This document shows positions 1-5,668 of a stretch of 5,684 nt of DNA, piece after piece. How positions within the stretch are numbered: position 1 is the stretch's first letter; every line of letters starts with the position of its first letter. This DNA is from Pyramidobacter sp. (GTDB lineage: Bacteria > Synergistota > Synergistia > Synergistales > Dethiosulfovibrionaceae): NCBI GenBank assembly GCA_017940445.1, contig JAGAYQ010000053.1, positions 1 through 5,684 on the forward strand, written 5' to 3'. The translations under genes were made by a program, and so were the position numbers. A model generated the notes under the pieces. It was not told the DNA's origin, did not search any database, and saw nothing but the letters and a program-made list of their open reading frames with translations.

Positions 1-908
1 CACTGATGGGACTTTCGGCCGGTTCCAAGACCGTTGCCTGCCTGACCATCTGCCCCGAGAGCCGTGGTTTGTTCAGTCAGATTATCTGCGAAAGCGGCGC
101 GGTACAGTCGATCCGCCACATTTCGACTGCCCGCAAGCTCACGAAACGCTTTGTAAAACTGCTCGGCACAGAAGATCCCGAAGTGATTCTCAACATGGAT
201 CCTTATAAACTGCTTGACGCACAGATCCGCATGGCCGACACGCAGGGTTCAGTGCTGTATTACGGCCCCGTGTTTGACGACGAGCTCTTCCCTGAGGACT
301 GGAAAGAACATTTCGCCTGGAAAGGGCACGCCATGATGGGATGCTGCCGCAACGAACTGTTTGCAGCATTCAAGGGGCCCTTCCTGTCCTGCGCCGACGA
401 CACGCTCGACGGTCTGTTCGGCATCTACTCCGACTACGCCCGCGCCGAGGTCAAAAAGATCCTCGGAGACGGCGAAGCAAGCGACGCAGATAAATACAAG
501 GCCCTGGTCAAGGTCGCATCCGATTTCATGTACCGCACCTACAACGACCGTTTCAGCACTTTCCTCAGCGAGCATGACAGCAAAGTCTGGAATTACTGTG
601 TCGAGTTCCATACGGCAACGCACACCTATGGTTTCAACCTGGTCATGAAGAACTTTGCCCCGCCTCCTATGCGGATGACACTGAAGCCAGAGGACATGCC
701 GAACGCGATGACGGTCCACGAACACATGAAGAGCCGCTATGTCAACTTCATCACGACCGGCACTCCCAATTCCGACGGAAGGCTTTTCTGGCCGGAGTGG
801 ACTGCCAAGCTGCACCGGAAGTATCAGTTCAACGTCGAAGACAGTGTCATGGAAAATGCCGACGGCGACACGATCACGACGTTCCCCGAGTACATGTACG
901 AACTTTAA
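1..908 (+). CDS. Type B carboxylesterase (alpha/beta hydrolase), C-terminal part, 5' truncated by window edge
   Basis: The reading frame is open from base 3 to the TAA at 906-908. The ATG at 6 is internal, because it sits just before the nucleophile elbow G-L-S-A-G and a type B carboxylesterase has roughly 150-200 residues upstream of that point. Numbering from that Met, the nucleophile is Ser4, followed by the family-typical stretch ending in GLFSQIICESG (residues 21-31). The likely acid is Glu117 in CRNELFAAF. The likely base is His206 in ATHTYGFNLV, which aligns with the family's 'GAxHGxDLxxVF' block. YVNFITTGTPN followed by WPEW (245-265) is the usual C-terminal block. The elbow has Leu where most members have Glu or Gln. 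The enzyme should hydrolyse carboxylic esters; substrate and cellular location are unknown because the N-terminus is missing. It probably shares a transcript with the permease that starts 39 bases downstream. Confidence 0.9.
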   Translation, partial: LMGLSAGSKTVACLTICPESRGLFSQIICESGAVQSIRHISTARKLTKRFVKLLGTEDPEVILNMDPYKLLDAQIRMADTQGSVLYYGPVFDDELFPEDWKEHFAWKGHAMMGCCRNELFAAFKGPFLSCADDTLDGLFGIYSDYARAEVKKILGDGEASDADKYKALVKVASDFMYRTYNDRFSTFLSEHDSKVWNYCVEFHTATHTYGFNLVMKNFAPPPMRMTLKPEDMPNAMTVHEHMKSRYVNFITTGTPNSDGRLFWPEWTAKLHRKYQFNVEDSVMENADGDTITTFPEYMYEL

Positions 909-931
909 GATTTCTCTCTTGACAACTTGAT

Positions 932-937
932 CGGAGG
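932..937 (+). promoter_or_regulatory. Ribosome binding site that sets the permease start
   Basis: CGGAGG lies 10 bases before the ATG at 948. It falls inside the longer open frame that could begin at the TTG at 927, so it argues against that upstream start, which would place the Shine-Dalgarno sequence within the coding region. Confidence 0.8.
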
Positions 938-947
938 CAATCAAAAA

Positions 948-2354
948 ATGGCCAACAACACTGATAAGTCGAGATACTTCAAGGAACTCGTCACCGTTGT
1001 CATCGGTATAGCTATAGCTCTGCTGCCGCCCCCTGCGGGGCTTGAAGCAAAAGCAATGATCTTCCTCGGCATTCTGGCCTGGGCCGTTATGAACTGGGTC
1101 ATCACGCCCATGCCGACCTACGCTTCCGGCCTCATCATGCTGGCGCTGTTTGCGCTCTTCAAGCTGGTGCCTTTCCCCCGCGCGTTCGGAGCCTATTCGG
1201 GCGGCATCGTCTGGCTCATCCTCTGCGTTCTGCTGATCGGTACCGCGGTTTCGAAATCCGGTCTGCTCTCGCGTGTCTGCCTGATGATCATGAAGGTTTG
1301 CCCGCCCACGTTCCGCGGCCAGATGTTGGCACTGCTTGCCGGAGGCTGTCTGATCGGCCCACTTATGCCCAGCACGACAGCTAAAGTCGCCATCGCCGGC
1401 CCCTTCGCGACACGCATCGGCGAGCTGCTGGGACTGAAAGAGCGCTCACGCGGGCTGAATGGCCTGTATCTTGCCATGCAGACAGGGTTCTGTCTGATGG
1501 CGCCGATGTTCATCACCTGCTCATTCTGGGGTTATCTCCTCACCGGCCAGCTGTCGGCTGAAGAAGGCGCGCTGTTTACGTTTATCGGATGGTTCAAAGC
1601 GATGCTGCCCTGGTCAGTCTTTACTCTCGTGGCCAGCTATATCTCGCTGGTTGTCCTGTACCGCCCCAGCGAGAACGTTGACATGGACCGGGCGAGCGTG
1701 CAGAAGATGCTTGATGACCTTGGTCCGATGAAGCGCGATGAAAAGATCACGATCCTCGTCGTTCTCGCCTGCCTTGCCTGCTGGGTGCTTGAGCGTCAGA
1801 TCGGCGTCGCGGCTGTCATTCCCGCCGTGCTGGCCATTGGTGTGCTGACATTTCTGAAAGTCCTTACTCCGAAGGACCTGAACGGCACAAACTGGGGACT
1901 TGTGCTTTTCGTCGGCCAGTGCTCCATCATCTCTTCGATCATCGCTGCCGTGAAACTTGACACATGGCTTGCCGCCCAACTTGGCCCCGTCATCGGCAAT
2001 TTTGCCAGCAATCCGTATCTTTTCATTACGGCCATCGCTGCCGCGGTCATGCTCGTTCGTCTTCTGATCTACGGTTCGTCTGTGATCGTTCTGTTCATGG
2101 TTCTGCTTACCCCCGTGTGCCATGCGGCGCATGTCAATCCCTGGGTTGCCGGCATCATCTCCTATGTCATGATGCAGACATGGTTCATGCGCTACATGAA
2201 TCCGCCCTTCCTAGGCGCATTCGAAGCCGCCGGTGGAGATGCCAAACTTGACTACAACGGAACGCTTCCGTACTGCTTCGTCTTCCACGCTATCGCCCTG
2301 ATCGGCCTGCTCGTCTGCGTGCCGTTCTGGAAAGGCATGGGCATCCTGCCGTAA
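948..2354 (+). CDS. SLC13/DASS-family anion (di/tricarboxylate-type) permease
   Basis: This is a 468-residue inner-membrane protein with roughly 11-14 hydrophobic segments (about 13-28, 36-54, 57-73, 86-104, 125-160, 172-200, 216-238, 267-303, 316-334, 355-415, 441-461). Family signs include SGGIVWLILCVLLIGTAVSKSGL (about 84-106), resembling the 'tvWLi..a....agi.kTGL' block of CitT-like proteins. PSTTAK (141-146) sits where family members carry the first Ser-Asn-Thr substrate/Na+ motif, and GSS (376-378) sits in the region of the second. Family members usually couple Na+ import, or exchange, to uptake of succinate, malate, citrate or related anions. Here the first motif has Thr in place of Asn and the second also differs, so the substrate may be unusual. 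Start chosen at ATG 948 for its Shine-Dalgarno site. It lies 39 bases after the esterase and is followed by a terminator, which suggests a shared transcript and perhaps transport of an esterase substrate or product. Confidence 0.85.
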   Translation: MANNTDKSRYFKELVTVVIGIAIALLPPPAGLEAKAMIFLGILAWAVMNWVITPMPTYASGLIMLALFALFKLVPFPRAFGAYSGGIVWLILCVLLIGTAVSKSGLLSRVCLMIMKVCPPTFRGQMLALLAGGCLIGPLMPSTTAKVAIAGPFATRIGELLGLKERSRGLNGLYLAMQTGFCLMAPMFITCSFWGYLLTGQLSAEEGALFTFIGWFKAMLPWSVFTLVASYISLVVLYRPSENVDMDRASVQKMLDDLGPMKRDEKITILVVLACLACWVLERQIGVAAVIPAVLAIGVLTFLKVLTPKDLNGTNWGLVLFVGQCSIISSIIAAVKLDTWLAAQLGPVIGNFASNPYLFITAIAAAVMLVRLLIYGSSVIVLFMVLLTPVCHAAHVNPWVAGIISYVMMQTWFMRYMNPPFLGAFEAAGGDAKLDYNGTLPYCFVFHAIALIGLLVCVPFWKGMGILP

Positions 2355-2366
2355 TCCTCGATAAAA

Positions 2367-2407
2367 CAAATGACGCCCCAGCTTTGTTTTAGCCGGGGCG
2401 TCATTTG
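2367..2407 (+). terminator. Intrinsic terminator after the permease gene
   Basis: A perfect 13-bp stem (2367-2379 with 2395-2407) carries a GC core CGCCCC/GGGGCG. After an A/C mismatch, three more pairs (2381-2383 with 2391-2393) close a 7-base T-rich loop. It begins 12 bases after the stop codon. The + strand U tract is weak (TTTG, then CATTTC). The other side reads T-rich on the minus strand, so it may also work in that direction, although no minus-strand gene is visible here. Confidence 0.75.
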
Positions 2408-2433
2408 CATTTCAAAAAAATGAAGATATTCCT

Positions 2434-2461
2434 TTGCCTTTTCCGTGATTTATGACATAAT
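2434..2461 (+). promoter_or_regulatory. Sigma70-type promoter for the GDSL hydrolase-M20 peptidase operon
   Basis: A -35-like TTGCCT (2434-2439, 4 of 6 matches to consensus) is separated by 16 bases from CATAAT (2456-2461, 5 of 6). The -10 is preceded by TG one base upstream (2453-2454), the extended -10 arrangement. Transcription would start near 2468, giving a leader of about 32 bases. The position right after a terminator fits the start of a new transcription unit. Confidence 0.6.
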
Positions 2462-2483
2462 AGACTTGTTATTTTATGCTCTT

Positions 2484-2490
2484 GGGGAGG
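2484..2490 (+). promoter_or_regulatory. Ribosome binding site that sets the GDSL hydrolase start
   Basis: GGGGAGG lies 9 bases before the ATG at 2500. An in-frame ATG at 2476 lies upstream of this site, has no Shine-Dalgarno sequence and would sit about 8 bases from the predicted transcription start. The 2500 start is preferred. Confidence 0.75.
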
Positions 2491-2499
2491 TTTTCGCTG

Positions 2500-3096
2500 A
2501 TGCGCGTGTTCTGTCTCGGCGACAGTCTGACGGCCGGGTTCGGCGTGCGGCCCGGGCAATGCTGGCGTACGCTGGCATCGCGCGAGACGGGCTTTGACCT
2601 GATCGACGGAGGCGTAAACGGCGACACGACCTGGAGCATGAACTACCGTTTTCGCCGCGACGTGCTGCCCTGCCCGCCCGATCTGCTGTTTTTGATGGGC
2701 GGCGGCAACGACATGATGCGCGACGGGACGGACCGCATGGCGCGCAAGAACTTCGCCGAGATCTTTGCTCTGGCGCGCAGCGCGAAGATCCCGCTGATGA
2801 TCGGCCTGCCCTGCCCTTTTGTGCCGGAGCTGGCGCGCGTCTTCTGGTCGCCGGATATCGATTATGTCGAGGCGGAACTGGCGCTTTCCGGCTGGGTGGA
2901 CTGGCTGCGCTCTCAGGCGGCGGCGCTGGACGCGCCGATCTGCGATTTCTGGTCGATCTTTGCGCGCATGACGAACGCGCAGCGGAGCGATCTGTACATC
3001 GACGGCCTGCATCCCCGTCCGGAAGGGCACCGGCTCATGGCTTTAACCGCTGCGGCGGCTCTGCGCGAGTTTGCCGCGGGCGGCACCCATTTATAA
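2500..3096 (+). CDS. SGNH/GDSL-family hydrolase (lysophospholipase/thioesterase-like)
   Basis: The 198-residue protein shows all four SGNH blocks. Block I is GDSLTAGFG, with nucleophile Ser9. Block II is around GVNGDTT, with the oxyanion glycine near 41. Block III is GGGND, with Asn70. Block V is DGLHP, with catalytic Asp168 and His171. The size matches TesA-type single-domain esterases/thioesterases. There is no signal peptide: block I begins six residues after the Met, so the enzyme should act in the cytoplasm, unlike exported TesA. Family members cleave acyl esters, thioesters or carbohydrate acetyl groups, and the sequence does not tell which. It is first in an operon with an M20 peptidase 12 bases downstream, so a role in breaking down an acylated amino-acid or peptide compound is possible but only inferred. 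Confidence 0.88.
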   Translation: MRVFCLGDSLTAGFGVRPGQCWRTLASRETGFDLIDGGVNGDTTWSMNYRFRRDVLPCPPDLLFLMGGGNDMMRDGTDRMARKNFAEIFALARSAKIPLMIGLPCPFVPELARVFWSPDIDYVEAELALSGWVDWLRSQAAALDAPICDFWSIFARMTNAQRSDLYIDGLHPRPEGHRLMALTAAAALREFAAGGTHL

Positions 3097-3101
3097 GGAG
3101 G
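3095..3101 (+). promoter_or_regulatory. Strong ribosome binding site overlapping the upstream stop codon
   Basis: AAGGAGG, a near-complete anti-16S match, lies 7 bases before the ATG at 3109. Its first two bases are the last two of the hydrolase TAA stop. Ribosomes terminating on the hydrolase can reinitiate here, which suggests translational coupling. Confidence 0.8.
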
Positions 3102-3108
3102 ACCACCG

Positions 3109-4266
3109 ATGAAGGAACTTGAAAAGAAGATTTTCGACTACCTGAAGGCGCACGAGGAGGACATCATCGCCGACATCATCACGCTGGCGAAGGCCGAATC
3201 GCCCACGAAGGACAAGGCGGCGTGCGACAATTGCGCGCGCGTGCTGGCCGGTCTGTACAAGGACCGTCTCGGCGTAGAGTCGCAGCTCGTGCCGTCTGAG
3301 CACAGCGGCGACAACATTGTCAGCGTCTACGGCGAGGGTGACAAGACGCTGCTCATCGTCGGCCATTACGACACGGTGCACCCCGTCGGCTCCGTTCCCA
3401 TCCGCCGCGAGGGCAACGTGCTCTACGGCCCCGGCGTCACCGACATGAAGGGCGGCGACGTTTCCGCCATCTGGGCGCTCAAGGCGCTGAAGGAACTCGG
3501 CGTAAAGCTTGACAAGCGCGTCATGCTCATCAACAACTCCGACGAGGAGACGGGCTCCGACTACTCGCGCCCGCTGATGCTGGAGAAGGCGAAGGAGTGC
3601 TTTGCCTGCATCGTCTGCGAGCCGGCTTTCGGCGTCGACGGCAAGATCAAGGTTGCGCGCAAGGGCGGCGGCTCGATCACGATCAAGTGCTGGGGCAAGG
3701 CCGCGCACGCGGGCAACAACCCGGCCGACGGCGTCAATGCCAACGTCGAGCTGGCGCATCAGATCATCTTCGCGCAGAGTCAGTGCGACTACGGCCCCGG
3801 CGGCAGCACGTTCACGCCCAACAAGATCGTCTGCGGCGGCACGGTGAGCAATGTCATCAGCGACTACGCCGAAGCGGTCGTCGACTGGCGCATGTGCGTG
3901 CCCGAGGCGGTCGACGCGGGCAAGAAGATCTTCGCCGAGCGGAAGGCCGTGCTTCCCGGCGCCCGCGTGGAATTCGACGTTCACGTCGGACACCCGCCGA
4001 TGGCCGACAACGAAGTGAACCGCAAGCTTTACGCGCAGCTTGAGCCCTGTGCGGCCGACCTCGACCTGCACATCGAGAAGACCGGCATGATCGGCGGATG
4101 CTCCGACGGCAACGACATTTCGTTCGCCGGCACGCCGACGATCGACGGCATGGGCGTTGTCGGCAACTTCATGCACAACCCCAACGAGCAGATGTTCCTC
4201 GAACACCTTGTCGAGCGCTGCGCCCTGCTGGCCTCGTACATCAACCGCGTGCAGCCGGTGAAATAA
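3109..4266 (+). CDS. M20-family zinc metallopeptidase (glutamate carboxypeptidase-type)
   Basis: The 385-residue length is typical of M20A enzymes. The two-zinc site can be read in order: His86 in GHYDTVH (with Asp88), bridging Asp112 in GVTDMKGG, general base Glu146 and ligand Glu147 in SDEETGS, Glu171 in CEPAFG, and His356 near the C-terminus in NFMHNPNE. The Glu147-to-Glu171 spacing of 24 equals that of Pseudomonas carboxypeptidase G2 (176 to 200). The dimerisation/lid domain runs from about 180 to 295, with GKAAHAGNNP holding His200, the residue that reaches across the dimer in this family. All catalytic residues are present, so the enzyme should be active and cytoplasmic (no signal peptide). 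Likely chemistry is release of a C-terminal amino acid or deacylation of an N-acyl amino acid; the exact substrate is unknown. It is co-transcribed with the GDSL hydrolase. Confidence 0.92.
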   Translation: MKELEKKIFDYLKAHEEDIIADIITLAKAESPTKDKAACDNCARVLAGLYKDRLGVESQLVPSEHSGDNIVSVYGEGDKTLLIVGHYDTVHPVGSVPIRREGNVLYGPGVTDMKGGDVSAIWALKALKELGVKLDKRVMLINNSDEETGSDYSRPLMLEKAKECFACIVCEPAFGVDGKIKVARKGGGSITIKCWGKAAHAGNNPADGVNANVELAHQIIFAQSQCDYGPGGSTFTPNKIVCGGTVSNVISDYAEAVVDWRMCVPEAVDAGKKIFAERKAVLPGARVEFDVHVGHPPMADNEVNRKLYAQLEPCAADLDLHIEKTGMIGGCSDGNDISFAGTPTIDGMGVVGNFMHNPNEQMFLEHLVERCALLASYINRVQPVK

Positions 4267-4267
4267 G

Positions 4268-4396
4268 GAAACACTGAGATAATACGTCATCTCCTGCGAA
4301 ACGCTGCCCGAGGGGCTTCTCCGACGTACCGAAGTACGCCTCCGAAGCCCCTTGCGGACAGGTTTCTTCGGATCTGACGCATTCTCTCAGCGTTTC
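4268..4396 (+). repeat. 129-base imperfect palindrome (candidate dispersed or MITE-like repeat)
   Basis: The whole stretch folds back on itself around a CGAA loop at 4330-4333. Nested arms, from outside in: 4268-4279 with 4385-4396 (11 of 12 paired); 4281-4289 with 4375-4383 (8 of 9); 4298-4302 with 4362-4366; 4304-4310 with 4355-4361 (6 of 7); 4311-4319 with 4344-4352 (perfect, AGGGGCTTC/GAAGCCCCT); and 4325-4329 with 4334-4338 (perfect). It begins two bases after the peptidase stop codon. No T tract follows either inner or outer stem, so it is not a classical terminator, although transcripts crossing it would form a very long hairpin. It has no coding capacity and no obvious target-site duplication. 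Such palindromes are commonly dispersed intergenic repeats, but its copy number cannot be seen here. Confidence 0.7.
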
Positions 4397-4437
4397 AGCG
4401 CGCTTGTCAAATTCAGTAATATGTGAATCAATCAGCG

Positions 4438-4462
4438 TTTACATAGTTTTTGTAAAGTACAA
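4438..4462 (+). promoter_or_regulatory. Operator-like overlapping inverted repeats
   Basis: TTTACA (4438-4443) and TGTAAA (4451-4456) form a 6-bp inverted repeat with a 7-base spacer. The overlapping TTGTA (4450-4454) and TACAA (4458-4462) form a second one. The AT-rich island lies between the long palindrome and the attenuator-like hairpin and could bind a regulator. No convincing -10/-35 pair was found around it, and the arms are short enough to arise by chance. Confidence 0.25.
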
Positions 4463-4463
4463 G

Positions 4464-4508
4464 TCCTTTCGCGTCGCTTTTGAACGATCGCGAAAGGGCT
4501 GTTTTTTT
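4464..4508 (+). terminator. Intrinsic terminator or attenuator in the leader of the YjbR-EVE gene
   Basis: A 9-bp perfect stem CCTTTCGCG/CGCGAAAGG (4465-4473 with 4489-4497), extendable by a T-G pair (4464/4498), has an inner TCG/CGA pairing in the loop. Three bases after the T-G pair comes a run of seven T (4502-4508), the canonical intrinsic terminator layout. It may end the hydrolase-peptidase operon. However, it finishes only four bases before the Shine-Dalgarno site of the next gene, leaving no room for a promoter between them. Any transcript of that gene starting upstream must therefore read through it, hence attenuator as an alternative call. Confidence 0.7.
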
Positions 4509-4511
4509 CGC

Positions 4512-4519
4512 AAAGGAGA
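4512..4519 (+). promoter_or_regulatory. Ribosome binding site that sets the YjbR-EVE start
   Basis: AAAGGAGA lies 7 bases before the ATG at 4527. The frame is open back to a TTG at 4404, but that upstream stretch runs through the hairpin and T tract and has a composition unlike the gene, so the 4527 start is chosen. Confidence 0.8.
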
Positions 4520-4526
4520 TTTTTTC

Positions 4527-5666
4527 ATGAGCCTTGAAAGCGAACTGTTCGCGCGGCTGCGGCCGGATTTCTCGCGCTTTCCCGCGGCGGGATTTGCTCA
4601 CGACGCGAAGAAACAAGCCTGGACCGCGCGGATCGAATTCATGAACGGCGACTTTTGCGCCGACGTGACCGTGAGCGACGCCGGCGACGTCAGCGGCCGC
4701 GTTTATGACGCCGACAGCGGCGACGAATACCTGGCCGTGCATATCCCCTCGCAGTCGGGCGCGTTCGTCTCGAAAGTGCGCGAGGCGTACGCTGCCGCGC
4801 TGCGCGAGCTGGCCGGGCGGTGCTTTGCCGCGCACGACTTTAAGGGCGATCAGGCCAACCGCATCGCCGCGCTCATCAAGGCCGAATTCGGCGTGGCGCC
4901 GGAGTTCCCCTGGGACGACATCAGCGGCGCTGTCTTCCGCAACGAACGCACGCGCAAGTGGTTCGCCCTCGTCATGGAGATCGACCGCGCCAAGCTCGTC
5001 CCCGGCGCGTCAGGGAGCGTTGAGGCGATGAACGTCAAAGCTCCCGAGGCCGACGTGCCGGCGCTGTGGAACGAGCCGGGCATCTTCCGCTGCTACCACA
5101 TGAACAAAAAGCACTGGATCACGCTGACGCTCGACGATCGCCTGAGCGACGAGCGAATCATGCAGCTGGTGCGGCAAAGCGCGGATTTCGCCGCGCGCGG
5201 CGGCTCGAAAAAGGGCACGAGCCCGGCCGCGATGGAACAAAACGCCTGGATCGTCCCCGCCAATTACAAGTACTGGGACGTTGAAAAGCACTTCGGCGAA
5301 GACCCCGTGCAGCTGTGGAAGCAGACCAGCGCCGTGCATCCGGGCGATACCGTCTTTATGTATATCGGCGCCCCGGTCTCCGCCGTCTGGTGCCGGTGTG
5401 AAGTGCTCGAGACGGACATCCCTTATCAGTACGACGACGAAAACGTATCGATGAAAAAGGTGATGAAGCTGCGCATGACGCGCTGCTACGGCCGCGAGCT
5501 GATCCCCCTGTCGCTGATGAAGCGCTGCGGCGTGCTGGCCGTTCGCGGCGCTCGCCGGATGACCGCCGAGCTGAAAGCCGAGATCGACCGACTGGAGGCG
5601 GAAACAAAGCCATCAGACGCCAAGCGCCCGGCGCGCGCAAAGAAAAAAGCGAAAAAAGGCGCATAA
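4527..5666 (+). CDS. MmcQ/YjbR-domain protein with C-terminal PUA/EVE-like domain
   Basis: Three regions are visible in 379 residues. Residues 1-100 form an accessory region (NGDF, EYLAVHIPSQSGAFV) like that preceding YjbR domains in longer homologues. Residues 105-225 match the MmcQ/YjbR double-wing fold: WDDISGAVFRN, KWFALVMEI, AMNVKAPEADVPALW, then PGIFRCYHMNKKHWITLTLDD. Residues 238-355 resemble a PUA/EVE-like domain: NAWIVPANYKYWDV, LWKQTSAVHPGDTVFMYIGAP, then a beta-rich stretch. The tail (366-379) is a Lys/Arg/Ala run, probably a nucleic-acid contact. YjbR proteins are CyaY-like and thought to bind DNA, and EVE/PUA folds often read modified bases or RNA. The combined protein is therefore probably a cytoplasmic nucleic-acid-binding factor, but its true role is unknown. 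No catalytic motif is seen. It is transcribed behind an attenuator-like hairpin and no functional partner gene is visible. Confidence 0.8.
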   Translation: MSLESELFARLRPDFSRFPAAGFAHDAKKQAWTARIEFMNGDFCADVTVSDAGDVSGRVYDADSGDEYLAVHIPSQSGAFVSKVREAYAAALRELAGRCFAAHDFKGDQANRIAALIKAEFGVAPEFPWDDISGAVFRNERTRKWFALVMEIDRAKLVPGASGSVEAMNVKAPEADVPALWNEPGIFRCYHMNKKHWITLTLDDRLSDERIMQLVRQSADFAARGGSKKGTSPAAMEQNAWIVPANYKYWDVEKHFGEDPVQLWKQTSAVHPGDTVFMYIGAPVSAVWCRCEVLETDIPYQYDDENVSMKKVMKLRMTRCYGRELIPLSLMKRCGVLAVRGARRMTAELKAEIDRLEAETKPSDAKRPARAKKKAKKGA

Positions 5667-5668
5667 AA

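Noticed and set aside
919..924. A perfect TTGACA -35 box between the esterase and permease genes.
   Set aside because: The -10 position falls in an A run at 942-947 next to the ATG at 948, with no TATAAT-like sequence. A transcript from it would be essentially leaderless, in conflict with the clear ribosome binding site.
927..947. TTG at 927 as the start of the permease.
   Set aside because: The Shine-Dalgarno GGAGG lies inside this extension and is properly spaced from the ATG at 948.
1006..1020. Tandem TATAGC repeat near the start of the permease gene, possibly a promoter.
   Set aside because: It lies within codons for the first membrane segment (G-I-A-I-A), no -35 is suitably placed, and no downstream gene would use it.
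3091..4290. A 399-codon open frame on the minus strand opposite the M20 peptidase.
   Set aside because: It is a mirror of the GC-rich codon pattern of a clearly functional peptidase gene. It has no recognisable domain, is rich in Val/Ala/Arg/Asp as such shadows are, and lacks a convincing ribosome binding site.
4311..4352. The AGGGGCTTC/GAAGCCCCT hairpin as the operon terminator.
   Set aside because: It is followed by TTGCGGACAGG rather than a T tract and is the core of the larger palindrome. The better terminator is at 4464-4508.
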